Below are positions 1 to 8,894 of a stretch of DNA of 20,137 nt, piece after piece; the first letter of the stretch is position 1, and each line of letters begins with the position of its first letter. The notes beneath the pieces were generated by a model. That model saw nothing but the letters and a program-made list of their open reading frames with translations, was not told where the DNA came from and ran no database searches. The stretch covers positions 1 to 20,137 of the forward strand of contig NZ_DASTBH010000323.1 of NCBI RefSeq assembly GCF_035712165.1, given 5' to 3'. The translations under genes and the position numbers were made by a program. The stretch is from DASYTH01 sp035712165 (lineage in GTDB: Bacteria > Actinomycetota > Actinomycetes > Mycobacteriales > Pseudonocardiaceae).

Positions 1-2
1 TC

Positions 3-569
3 ACCCCGGTGCTGGGCGCGGTCGGCGAGATCATGCTGGGGTCCTACACGCTGCCGCCTGACCACCCGGACGCCAAGATCGTGGCTGACCTGCACGAGCA
101 GGCCGTCACGGTACTGGGCCTCATCGACGGCGTGACCCACCTGGAGATCCTCAAGTGCCCGCGCGGCTACCTGGTCGGCGAGATCACCTGCCGGCCCGGG
201 GGCAACGGCGTCCCCGAGCAGATCCGGCACCAGTACGGCGTCGACTTCTGGCGGAGCTTCCTGGCCACGTCCATGGGCGAGGACGCCGGCATCGCCACCC
301 CGCCGTCCGCCCGGCCCGGCCATCTGATCAACTTCATGCTGCCGCGTCCGGTCGGGACGGTCACCGCGATCACCTCCGCCGCGGATCTGCTTGCCCTGCC
401 CGGAGTCGAGCACGCCGAGGTGCGGACCAGGGTCGGCGACACCACCCCGGCGCCACTGGACTCCTCGGTCACCGCCGGGACCGTGCTGATGCGGGTGGAC
501 AGCGAGGACGAGGTGCCGGCCGGCGTGGCCCGGCTGGCCGGGCGGTTCCGCGTCGAGGTCGCGCCCTGA
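3..569 (+). CDS. ATP-grasp domain ligase, C-terminal part (5' truncated by window edge)
   Basis: The reading frame is open from the first base, so the true start lies upstream; the GTG at 9 is only an in-frame codon. The visible 188 or so residues look like the C-terminal end of an ATP-grasp carboxylate-amine (amino acid) ligase. The segment GEITCRPGG near the start matches the family motif with the Mg-ATP-binding Glu and the Arg-Gly-Gly loop (E-x-x-x-R-x-GG), and it is followed by a small C-terminal beta-rich lid subdomain. Enzymes of this family activate a carboxylate as acyl phosphate and couple it to an amine. The stop codon overlaps the next start (TGATG), so the two genes are translationally coupled. 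The substrate cannot be told from the fragment. Biotin-carboxylase-like or D-Ala-D-Ala-ligase-like relatives are the alternatives. Confidence 0.75.
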   Translation, partial: TPVLGAVGEIMLGSYTLPPDHPDAKIVADLHEQAVTVLGLIDGVTHLEILKCPRGYLVGEITCRPGGNGVPEQIRHQYGVDFWRSFLATSMGEDAGIATPPSARPGHLINFMLPRPVGTVTAITSAADLLALPGVEHAEVRTRVGDTTPAPLDSSVTAGTVLMRVDSEDEVPAGVARLAGRFRVEVAP

Positions 570-1498
570 TGGAGGTCGTCGAGACGAACGGCCTGTCGAT
601 CGCCATGATCGGCACCGGGGAGCTGGCCGGCGAGCCCTGGGCGGACCACCCGGCGCCCATCGATCTGGTTCGGACCATGGACCCGCCTGCGGGCGCCTGG
701 GACGAGCTTGCCGCACGCGGCTTCATCCGCAAGCCCGACTGGCTGTCCTGGACCGCCGACCTCGGCGCCGGCGAGGCGGAGTACCTGGCCCGCATGGAAG
801 CCAAGCCACGCCAGGTCGTCCGGCGGGCCGTGGCGCGCGCCGAGCGCGAGCTCACGCTGACCGTGCCGGACCGGATCGACCCGGCGACCCTGGACCGTTT
901 CCTTGCCCTGTACCGCGACAGGGTCGAGCGGATGACCTACGGGGTCACGGTCGCCTGCCGGTACCGGGAGGCGATCCTGGACGGGCCGGACCGGTACTTC
1001 GGCGTGTTCGCCTACGACGGCCCCGAGTTGGCCGGCGGGTGCCTGGTTCTGGAACGCCCGGAACAGGACGCGGTCCGGATCCGGTTCTCGGCGGTGACCG
1101 AGCGGTGGCGCCGGGCCAGCCTGGCCCGCGCGCTCTACCTGGTCGCGATGCGCGCCGGCCGGGCAAGGGGCTACCGGCGGGTGGGACTCGGGGACGAGCC
1201 CAACCTCTACGGGCACGTGGCCAAGGCCGGGCTGTTCCCGTTCAAGGTGAGCATGGGGTTCCGGTGTGTCCCGTCGCAGGACAACCACGACCCACACGGC
1301 CGCGACTGCGCCGATCTGGTGCTCACCGTGCGGAACCTGTGCGGTCCCGGGCTGCTGCTCGGCTACGCGGGCCGCGACCGGACCCTGACCGCACACGTGG
1401 TCGCCGACGACCCGGTGGACCTGCGCCGGTTCTCCGCGCCCTTCCTGGCCGGCGCGGACTGGCGGAAACCGGCCGGAGGTGGCCCATGCACGTGTTAG
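569..1498 (+). CDS. GNAT-fold (FemAB/BioF2-like) acyl- or aminoacyltransferase
   Basis: A protein of 309 residues. I chose ATG 569 because it overlaps the stop of the ATP-grasp gene by one base (TGATG) and has a GAGG at 555-558. The same frame is open further upstream, but that part lies antiparallel to nothing and over the ATP-grasp frame. A basic helix (KPRQVVRRAVARAERE), then an LYRDRVERMTYGV segment, beta strands with FGVFAYDGPELAGGCLVL, and the RWRRASLARALYLVAMRAGRARGYRRVGLG region all resemble the duplicated GNAT fold of FemAB/BioF2-like transferases. Members transfer acyl groups from acyl-CoA or amino acids from aminoacyl-tRNA onto amines. The next gene starts inside its last codons. 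Family assignment is by pattern recognition. The donor and acceptor are unknown, but the neighbours suggest a role in building an amide-containing metabolite. Confidence 0.65.
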   Translation: MEVVETNGLSIAMIGTGELAGEPWADHPAPIDLVRTMDPPAGAWDELAARGFIRKPDWLSWTADLGAGEAEYLARMEAKPRQVVRRAVARAERELTLTVPDRIDPATLDRFLALYRDRVERMTYGVTVACRYREAILDGPDRYFGVFAYDGPELAGGCLVLERPEQDAVRIRFSAVTERWRRASLARALYLVAMRAGRARGYRRVGLGDEPNLYGHVAKAGLFPFKVSMGFRCVPSQDNHDPHGRDCADLVLTVRNLCGPGLLLGYAGRDRTLTAHVVADDPVDLRRFSAPFLAGADWRKPAGGGPCTC

Positions 1499-2826
1499 GC
1501 GCCGTGGCGCGCAACGCCGTCGAGCTCGTCCGGTTCATGTGGGTCGACCACAGCGGCGTGCTGCGGGGCAAGGCGGTCGCGGCGGACACGCTGGCCGGCC
1601 GGATGCGGTCCGGGGTCGGGGTCGCGACGGTCCGGCAGGCGGCCAGCCTGCTCGACCAGGCCCAGCCGGTGGCCGGGTTCCCGGTCATGGACGAGGTCCG
1701 GCTGATGCCCGACCCGGACACCTTCGTGCTGCTGCCCCACTCCCCCGGCTCCGCCGCGATGCTGTGCGACCTGTGGACCAGGTCCGGGGCGCCGTGGGCG
1801 GCCTGCCCCAGGACCTTTCTGCGGGACGCGGTCGGCGCGGCCGGTGCGCTCGGCTACCAGGTGGTGGCCGCGTTCGAGCCGGAGTTCACCCTGGCGCACG
1901 AAACCGGCGACGGAACCGAACTGGCCCTGTTCGACGACGGGCTGTGCCTGGACAACGAGGCGTTCGACGCGGCGAACGACTACATCGTCGCGCTGTCCCG
2001 GGCCCTGCGGTCACAGGGCATCGAGGTGGAGATGTACCACCCGGAAACCTCGGCGGGCCAGCACGAACTGTCCATCCGGCACGCCGAGGCCCTGCGCGCG
2101 GCGGACAACCACGTCTGGCAGCGGGCGTTCACCCGGGGCATGGCCCGCCGCCGCGGGATGCGCGCGACCTTCGCGCCGGTGCCCCGGCCGGGCCTGCGGG
2201 GCAACGGAAACCACCTGCACCTGTCGCTGTGGCGGGACGGCGCGAACGCGTTCGCGGAGCAGACCGGCGCCCTCGGGCTGTCCGACCTGGCCCGGCACTT
2301 CATCGGCGGCGTGCTCGCCCACCTGCCCGGGCTGATGGCACTGACCTGCGCCAGCGTCAACAGCTATCTCCGGCTGGAGCCGGGAAAGTGGGCCGGCGCG
2401 TTCGGCTGTTACGGCCCGGACAACCGGGACGCCGCCATCCGGGTGCCGTCCACCTTGCGGGGCAAGGAAACCGCCTCGACCAACATCGAGCTCAAGGTGT
2501 GTGACGCCACCGCCAACCCGTACCTGGCCCTGGGTGCGACGATCCAGGCCGGGCTGGACGGGGTGCGCAACCGGCTCGACCCGGGCGCCCCGCTGACCGA
2601 GGACCCCAACCGCCTCTCCGACGCGGAACTGCGCCGGAGAGGCGTACGGCACCTGCCGCGCAGCCTCGAGGAGGCCGTGGCTGCCCTGGAGCGGGACGAA
2701 CTGCTGATGGCCGTGCTCGGCTCACCGCGCCGCGAGCTGTGCACTGCGGTGAAGCGGGCCGACGTCCGGGACTTCAAGGAGATGAGCGAAATCGACGGCT
2801 ATGTCGTGCACTCGACCAGGTTCTAG
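1486..2826 (+). CDS. Glutamine synthetase-like ligase (gamma-glutamylamide/PuuA-type)
   Basis: A protein of 446 residues, in the usual range of GS type I relatives. ATG 1486 has a clear Shine-Dalgarno, GGAGG at 1475-1479, and overlaps the previous gene by 13 bp. The N-terminal beta-grasp reads WVDHSGVLRGKAV (about 20-32), as in PuuA/GlnA3-type enzymes. Metal and ATP ligands are visible: E131 and E133 (FEPEF), E194 (GQHEL), H243/H245 (GNHLHLSL), R314 and R319 (PDNRDAAIRVP) and E335 (NIELK, followed by ATANPYLALGA). The position equivalent to the second conserved Arg of the E-x-R motif is Lys337, which differs from housekeeping GlnA. No C-terminal adenylylation-site context is obvious. Inference: it forms a gamma-glutamyl or other amide on a non-ammonia amine within the same pathway as the two preceding genes. 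It is unlikely to be the housekeeping GlnA. Confidence 0.85.
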   Translation: MHVLGAVARNAVELVRFMWVDHSGVLRGKAVAADTLAGRMRSGVGVATVRQAASLLDQAQPVAGFPVMDEVRLMPDPDTFVLLPHSPGSAAMLCDLWTRSGAPWAACPRTFLRDAVGAAGALGYQVVAAFEPEFTLAHETGDGTELALFDDGLCLDNEAFDAANDYIVALSRALRSQGIEVEMYHPETSAGQHELSIRHAEALRAADNHVWQRAFTRGMARRRGMRATFAPVPRPGLRGNGNHLHLSLWRDGANAFAEQTGALGLSDLARHFIGGVLAHLPGLMALTCASVNSYLRLEPGKWAGAFGCYGPDNRDAAIRVPSTLRGKETASTNIELKVCDATANPYLALGATIQAGLDGVRNRLDPGAPLTEDPNRLSDAELRRRGVRHLPRSLEEAVAALERDELLMAVLGSPRRELCTAVKRADVRDFKEMSEIDGYVVHSTRF

Positions 2827-3836
2827 CGCCGGTCCCCGTTGAGCGGACCGGCGGCCTCGGCCGCTGCCTCGACCGCGGCCTCCGCGGCCTGTTCGGCCTC
2901 GGCGGCGACTTCGGCGGCCGGCGCGGCGGCCGGGGTGACCTCCCGGGTGGCCGGAGACGGCGGCAGGTTCTCGGTGAAGGCCCGGGAAACACCCTGCAGC
3001 GCCGAGGTCACCTCGCTGGGGATCACCCAGAACGTGTTGCCCTTCTTGGCCAGCTCGGGAAGCGTCTGCAGGTACTGGTAGGCAAGCAGTTTCGGGTCCG
3101 GGTCGTTGCGGTGCACGGCCTGGAAGACCTGGTCGATGGCCAGCGCCTGGCCCTCGGCCGTGAGGATCTGCGCTGCCCGCTCACCCTCGGCCCGCAGCAC
3201 GGCGGCCTGCTTCTCGCCCTCCGCGGTCAGGATCTGGGACTGGCGCTGCCCTTCCGCGGAAAGGATCACGGCGCGCTTGTCCCGCTCGGCGCGCATCTGC
3301 TTCTCCATCGCGTCCTTGATGGTGCGCGGCGGGTCGATCGCCTTGATCTCGACCCGGTTGACCCGGATGCCCCACTTGCCGGTGGCCTCGTCCAGCACGC
3401 CGCGCAGCTGGCTGTTGATCGTGTCACGGGAGGTGAGGGTCTTCTCCAGATCCATCGACCCGACCACGTTGCGCAGGGTGGTGACGGTGAGCTGCTCGAC
3501 CGCCTGCAGGTAGCTGGCGATCTCGTAGGCCGCCGCCCGCGGGTCGGTGACCTGGAAGTACAGCACGGTGTCGATCTCGACGACCAGGTTGTCCTCGGTG
3601 ATCACCGGCTGCGGGCGGAACGACACGACCTGTTCGCGCAGGTCGATCGCCGGGTACACCCGGTCCACGTACGGGATGACGAAGTTGAGGCCCGGCTTGA
3701 GGGTTCGGCTGTAGCGACCGAGTCGTTCGACGTTGCGGGCGCGGGCCTGCGGCACGATGCGGACCCCGCGCAGCACCGTGAACACCACGAACAGCACAAC
3801 CACCAGAGCGGCGATCAGGACGGGTTCGAATTCCAT
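2823..3836 (-). CDS. SPFH/Band 7 (stomatin/slipin-type) membrane protein
   Basis: A protein of 337 residues: one N-terminal membrane helix (about 5-24), then a Band 7/SPFH domain (RIVPQARARNVERLGRYSRTL, then RPQPVITEDNLVVEIDTVLYFQVTDP, then NVVGSMDLEKTLTSRDTIN). A flotillin-like helical stretch rich in E/A/Q with repeated AEGE/AEGQ units follows (about 190-245). It ends in a low-complexity Ala/Glu tail (about 300-330). Such proteins oligomerise at the inner membrane leaflet and scaffold or control proteases and membrane domains. The start has GGGAG six bases upstream. It overlaps the nfeD-type gene by 22 bp, and SPFH-NfeD is a recurrent pair. Its stop overlaps the GS-like gene stop through a shared CTAG. 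Confidence 0.92.
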   Translation of the reverse strand: MEFEPVLIAALVVVLFVVFTVLRGVRIVPQARARNVERLGRYSRTLKPGLNFVIPYVDRVYPAIDLREQVVSFRPQPVITEDNLVVEIDTVLYFQVTDPRAAAYEIASYLQAVEQLTVTTLRNVVGSMDLEKTLTSRDTINSQLRGVLDEATGKWGIRVNRVEIKAIDPPRTIKDAMEKQMRAERDKRAVILSAEGQRQSQILTAEGEKQAAVLRAEGERAAQILTAEGQALAIDQVFQAVHRNDPDPKLLAYQYLQTLPELAKKGNTFWVIPSEVTSALQGVSRAFTENLPPSPATREVTPAAAPAAEVAAEAEQAAEAAVEAAAEAAGPLNGDRR

Positions 3837-4270
3837 GGAAGCTCCCGTGGGTAGACGAGTGCGGTGGTGCCATTGATGTCCATGACGTCGACGACCGCCC
3901 CCTCCGGGATGACGATCGTCTCGTCATAGGCGCGGGCCGTCCACTCCTCGCCGCCGATCCGCACCAGGCCCTCGCGCCCGGTGACCTCCCGGACCACGAA
4001 CGCCTGCTGCCCGATGAGCGCGTCGATGCCGAACCGCTCCAGCTGCGGCCGCTGCATGTGCCGCAGCGCGGCCGGTCGCACGAGCACGATTCCGGCGGTC
4101 GCGGAGCCGGCGAACACGATGAGTTGGACAGGCCAGGGAAGCCCGAACGCGGCGACTCCGGCCGTGACCAGCGCGGCGCCACCGAGCATGCCGAGGGCCA
4201 CGGTGAGCGTGAAGATCTCCGCCACCCCCAGTAGGACCGCGAAGATCAACCAGATGAGCCAGTCGGTCAT
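3815..4270 (-). CDS. NfeD family membrane protein
   Basis: A protein of 151 residues. Three hydrophobic helices occupy about residues 3-20, 24-43 and 48-66, followed by an OB-fold-like domain from about 85 (LIGQQAFVVREVTGREGLVRIGGEEWTARA) to 140 (VVDVMDINGTTALVYP). This is the short NfeD1b-type architecture that lacks the ClpP-like protease domain. Family knowledge: NfeD partners with SPFH proteins, and here the slipin gene overlaps its 3' end by 22 bp. The start ATG lies about 9 nt after a GGGAGGGGGG purine run. The pair faces away from the PucR-type gene. Confidence 0.9.
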   Translation of the reverse strand: MTDWLIWLIFAVLLGVAEIFTLTVALGMLGGAALVTAGVAAFGLPWPVQLIVFAGSATAGIVLVRPAALRHMQRPQLERFGIDALIGQQAFVVREVTGREGLVRIGGEEWTARAYDETIVIPEGAVVDVMDINGTTALVYPRELPWNSNPS

Positions 4271-4387
4271 GAGCGGCGACCCCCCTCCCGATCATCGGTG
4301 GAGCACCGGAGCGGGTTTCCCCTGGCACCATCGTCTGCCTGCTTTCGGCGTCCGGCAAGGCCGCCCACCGGCGATCTGACCCGGGTT

Positions 4388-4410
4388 TCGTTGCCGGGCC
4401 CCGGCAACGA
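4388..4410. promoter_or_regulatory. Perfect 23-bp palindrome, candidate operator
   Basis: Two 11-base arms (TCGTTGCCGGG and its exact complement) flank a single C at 4399. It sits between the divergent nfeD-type gene and the PucR-type regulator, ending 11 bases before a TACCGT -10-like element at 4422-4427 and 23 bases before ATG 4434. That places it over the expected -35 region of the regulator gene. Autoregulation by the adjacent PucR protein is the simplest reading. A transcribed hairpin is the alternative. Confidence 0.55.
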
Positions 4411-4421
4411 GCGGTGTGGGC

Positions 4422-4427
4422 TACCGT
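4422..4427 (+). promoter_or_regulatory. Candidate -10 element of a leaderless promoter for the PucR gene
   Basis: TACCGT fits the actinobacterial TAnnnT -10 and lies 6 bases before ATG 4434, the spacing expected if transcription starts at the A of the start codon. No convincing -35 is present, but the 23-bp palindrome occupies that position. Confidence 0.35.
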
Positions 4428-4433
4428 CAGCCG

Positions 4434-5588
4434 ATGGTCGACGACGGGCTGGACGTCACGGCGCTCGCCGGGTTGGCCGCGCGGGACGTCGGGGACATCG
4501 CCCCGGACCTGCTGGGCGGCTATATCGAGATGCTCGACGCGGTCAGCGGCACCGGGCGCCGGCTGGTCCGAACCGAGTTGGACTCGCTGCGCGGGCTGGG
4601 CGCCGTGGCCGCCGAGCGGGGTGTGCCGCTGCGCGCGCTGATCGACCTCTACCTCAGCGCCAACTGGGTGGTGTGGCGGCGGCTTCCGGCGCTGGCGGAG
4701 GCGACCGGCAAGGAGGGGGTGGCGGCGATCGCCGAGGCGATCCTGCACGCCGCCGACGACGCGGTGGTCGCGCTCGCCGACGGGTACGACCGGGCCCAGC
4801 GCCTGATCCTGCGGCAGGAAGAGGCCGCGCGGCGGGAGTTCATCGACGATCTGCTGCACGGCCGGGGCGACCTCGGCAGGTTGGCCGAGCGGGCGGAGCG
4901 GTTCGGGCTGCGGTTGACCGGACGTCACGTCGTCGCCGCCGCGCGGGCCGACCGGGCGTTCAAGGACGGCGACAGCACCACCCGCCGGGTGGAGGCGGCG
5001 CTGCTGAAGCGCTTCGACGACCGGCAGGTGCTGGTCACGACCAAGGACGGCCTGCTGCTGTGCGTCGCGGCCGGGGGCGAGGCGGAGGTGGCGGCCGAGT
5101 TCGCCCGCCAGGTCACCGTGCTCGTGCCGGCCGGCCAGGTCGCCGTCGGCCGGCCGTTCCCCGGGCCGGCGGGGGTGGTTCGCTCCTTCGAAGAGGCCCG
5201 CGGCGCGCTGGACCTGGCCACCCGGCTCGCCCTGACCGCGCCGGTACTGACCGCCGCCGAGTTGCTGGTGTTCCAGGTCCTGTTCCGGGACCGCGCCGCG
5301 ATCACCGACCTGGTCGGCACCGTGCTGGCGCCGCTGGAACGCACCCGCGGCGGCGCCCAGCCACTGCTCGACACGCTGTCTGTGTACTTCGCCACCGGCG
5401 AAGTAGCCGCCGAGGCGGCCAGGCGGCTGTTCCTGTCCGTCCGCACGGTGACCTACCGGCTGGACCGGGTGCGCACCCTCACCGGCCACGACCCGAGAGA
5501 TCCCGCCCACCGCTTCACCCTCGAGGCCGCAGTCCTCGGCGCCCGCCTACTCGGCTGGCCCGGAAACCCCCTCACCACACCGGAATGA
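4434..5588 (+). CDS. PucR family transcriptional regulator (PucR/CdaR C-terminal HTH)
   Basis: A protein of 384 residues from ATG 4434. GTG 4416 is an alternative start 18 bases upstream, but it has only a poor purine stretch, and a -10-like TACCGT falls between the two. The N-terminal half is helical (DIAPDLLGGYIEMLDAV, then RALIDLYLSANWVVWRRLPAL), like the RsbRD-type input regions in these regulators. The middle holds a GGDEF-like degenerate fold (RHVVAAARADRAF, then VAVGRPFPGPAGVVRSFEEARGALDLA). The C-terminus is the PucR HTH: LLDTLSVYFATGEVAAEAARRLFLSVRTVTYRLDRV. Such regulators control local catabolic or stress genes. The ligand is unknown. It ends 3 bp before the convergent SRPBCC gene. 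Confidence 0.85.
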   Translation: MVDDGLDVTALAGLAARDVGDIAPDLLGGYIEMLDAVSGTGRRLVRTELDSLRGLGAVAAERGVPLRALIDLYLSANWVVWRRLPALAEATGKEGVAAIAEAILHAADDAVVALADGYDRAQRLILRQEEAARREFIDDLLHGRGDLGRLAERAERFGLRLTGRHVVAAARADRAFKDGDSTTRRVEAALLKRFDDRQVLVTTKDGLLLCVAAGGEAEVAAEFARQVTVLVPAGQVAVGRPFPGPAGVVRSFEEARGALDLATRLALTAPVLTAAELLVFQVLFRDRAAITDLVGTVLAPLERTRGGAQPLLDTLSVYFATGEVAAEAARRLFLSVRTVTYRLDRVRTLTGHDPRDPAHRFTLEAAVLGARLLGWPGNPLTTPE

Positions 5589-5591
5589 CGG

Positions 5592-6083
5592 TTACTCCAC
5601 TGTGGAGTCGGCCGGCGCCTCCAGGTGTTCCTTCAGCCGGCGCAAGGTGGTAGCAATATGGGCGGTATTGGCGGCCGGCCGGTCGGGTTCACCGGTGATG
5701 GCGATCGCGATCGGGACAAACCACCGCGGCACGTGCAGCCAACTAGTCTCGGTGACGGTGCACCCGCCCACAATCGGCTCGATGTCGTACTGCCAGCGGG
5801 CGATCGGCACCAGGAACGGGGTGCGCACCTCGTAGGCGAACCGCCGGCCGTGGTCAGCGTCGGTCACCCGGCAGGTCGTCCACCAACGCCGCCACCCGTT
5901 CCGGTTGCTCCCCTTGAACCGAGCCCCCACCCGCGCCTGCGTCGATCCGTTCATCCACCGAACCCGGTACACCTCCTCGGCGAACCGGACCATCACCGTC
6001 GGATCGCTCACCAACCGATAAACCGCATCCGGACTCGCCTTGATCTCCGCCTGGCCACGCGCAATAGGCGCAACGGTGTTCAT
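5592..6083 (-). CDS. SRPBCC (START-like/polyketide cyclase-type) family protein
   Basis: A protein of 163 residues. The pattern ARGQAEIKASPDAVYRLVSDPTVMVRFAEEV at the N-terminus, followed by GARFKGSNRNG, W-rich strands, FAYEVRTPF and a long C-terminal helix (NTAHIATTLRRLKEHLEA), is typical of SRPBCC proteins that bind hydrophobic ligands in a deep cavity. The frame remains open well upstream of ATG 6083, but that upstream part runs through the 22-bp repeat array and is not credible protein. A TGTAAT element 6 bases before ATG 6083 could be a leaderless -10. The ligand is not deducible. Confidence 0.8.
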   Translation of the reverse strand: MNTVAPIARGQAEIKASPDAVYRLVSDPTVMVRFAEEVYRVRWMNGSTQARVGARFKGSNRNGWRRWWTTCRVTDADHGRRFAYEVRTPFLVPIARWQYDIEPIVGGCTVTETSWLHVPRWFVPIAIAITGEPDRPAANTAHIATTLRRLKEHLEAPADSTVE

Positions 6084-6236
6084 CCTCGCATTACACCGCT
6101 GGGGCGTCTCGACCGTCGACAGTTTCAGCACGCTCAAAGAACCTCCGGCCCCGGTTGGCCAGGGCTGGTCGCGCCCGATCAGGCGGGTGCCGGCCGCGGG
6201 CCTGGGCAAACCCGGAACCGCCGGGTCGGGGCTGGC

Positions 6237-6390
6237 AACTCGCGGGACCGGAACGGGCGACTCGCCGGGCCGGAAGTGGCGGCCGGCCGGGCTGGAAGTA
6301 GCGACTCGCCGGGCTGGAAGTGGCGACTCGCCGGGCTGGAAGTGGCGACTCGCCGGGCTGGAAGGGGGGACTCGCGGGGTTGGATGTAGG
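6237..6390. repeat. Tandem array of seven 22-bp repeats (minisatellite-like) upstream of the acyl-CoA ligase gene
   Basis: Seven head-to-tail units start at 6237, 6259, 6281, 6303, 6325, 6347 and 6369. Units at 6303 and 6325 are identical; the outer ones are degenerate. The core is GACTCGCCGGGCTGGAAG plus four bases. Junctions of the better units create GGCGACTCGCC, a 5+1+5 palindrome (for example 6257-6267 and the junctions before 6325 and 6347). A 22-bp period is not a multiple of three, so a protein-coding role is unlikely, and it places each copy on the same face of the helix. The array lies in the 404-bp gap 6084-6487; outside it and a weak promoter I see nothing else there. Confidence 0.9.
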
Positions 6391-6399
6391 CAGAGGGGG

Positions 6400-6429
6400 T
6401 TGTGGAAGAACCCTGTGGTGCTGTTACAT
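6400..6429 (+). promoter_or_regulatory. Weak candidate promoter for the acyl-CoA ligase gene
   Basis: TTGTGG (6400-6405), an 18-bp spacer and TTACAT (6424-6429). It starts 10 bp after the repeat array ends, so the array would cover about -45 to -200 of this promoter. The -10 is imperfect (T rather than A at position 2). Confidence 0.3.
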
Positions 6430-6487
6430 CGAGTGCACTGCCCGCCACGGGCTGGATCCCCACCCGACCGTCCACTCGGGAGTGTCG

Positions 6488-8058
<1,571 letters not shown>

Positions 8059-8062
<4 letters not shown>

Positions 8063-8880
8063 CCGGGCAGCCGGTACCGCGCGGCGAACAGGTTGTACAC
8101 CCCGTAGGACGCCAGCCCGAGCGCCATCACCCCGAGCAGGATCTGCCCGTACGGTTGCGCGGCAAGGGTTTTCAGCGAAGCGTCCAGGCCCCTGGCCTTG
8201 CTCGGGTCGACCTGCACCGCGGCCAGCACGATGAGAGCACCCGCGATCGCCCACGCCGCGCCGAGCGCCATGTGCCCGAACTGACCCGCCCGGGTCACCG
8301 CCTTACGCACCCCCGGGCTCGCCGACGACAGATCCAGGTCGTCCTGGAACTTGCGCTTCCACCCGCGGTAGACCAGATATGCGGCGCCACCCAGCACCGC
8401 CACGCCCGCCAGGCCCACCAGCACCCGGCCCCAGGTCTCGGTGAGCAGGCCGCCCACCTGCTGTTGCTGCTGGCTGTCCGACGCCGCCCCCGGCCCCTTG
8501 ATCGCGACCTTCGCCGCGCTGTACGACAGATAGCCGTACATCAGAACCTTGAACGCGCCGATCGCCCGGTGTGACCACTCATGCCGTTTGCGTCCCCAGA
8601 TGACCTCGTATAACCGCCACAGCGCCATCGCGGCGAGTCCCACGGCGATGACCCACAGCAACCAGACCCAACCGCCGGACGCGATCGTCTGCAGCGCACC
8701 GGACTTGTCCGGCTGGCCCTGGCCCGACCCACCGATCGCCACCTGCGCCGCCAGCCAGGCGATCAGCAGGTACACCACCCCGTACATCACCATGCCGATG
8801 CGGGCAACCAGTTGGAACGGCTTGCTTCGGGCCACTTCGTGGGCCGGATGGCCGCTGCCCTGCAGAGTAGTCACCCCCAC
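8059..8880 (-). CDS. DUF1206 integral membrane protein
   Basis: A protein of about 273 residues. Three similar two-helix modules are visible: ARIGMVMYGVVYLLIAWLAA with VWLLWVIAVGLAAMALW; AIGAFKVLMYGYLSYSAA with VLVGLAGVAVLGGAAYLVYRG; and GQFGHMALGAAWAIAGALIV with GQILLGVMALGLASYGVYNL. This is the internal triplication of the DUF1206 family, giving six membrane helices. The function of the family is not established. GTG 8880 is preferred because GGGGA lies six bases upstream; TTG 8883 and GTG 8874 are alternatives. It follows the SARP-like regulator by 14 bp, so the two are probably cotranscribed. Confidence 0.85.
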
Positions 8881-8894
8881 CAAGTTCCCCGGCG

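Noticed and set aside
167..1396. Long minus-strand open frame opposite the ATP-grasp and GNAT genes
   Set aside because: It is antisense to two genes with recognisable family motifs; the translated product is low in complexity (Arg/Pro/Gly-rich) and shows no family pattern.
2739..3854. Plus-strand open frame opposite the SPFH gene
   Set aside because: The complementary strand encodes an intact Band 7 protein with NfeD partner; this frame is a GC-rich antisense shadow.
6237..6390. CRISPR array
   Set aside because: Units abut head to tail with no unique spacers, and no cas genes are present.
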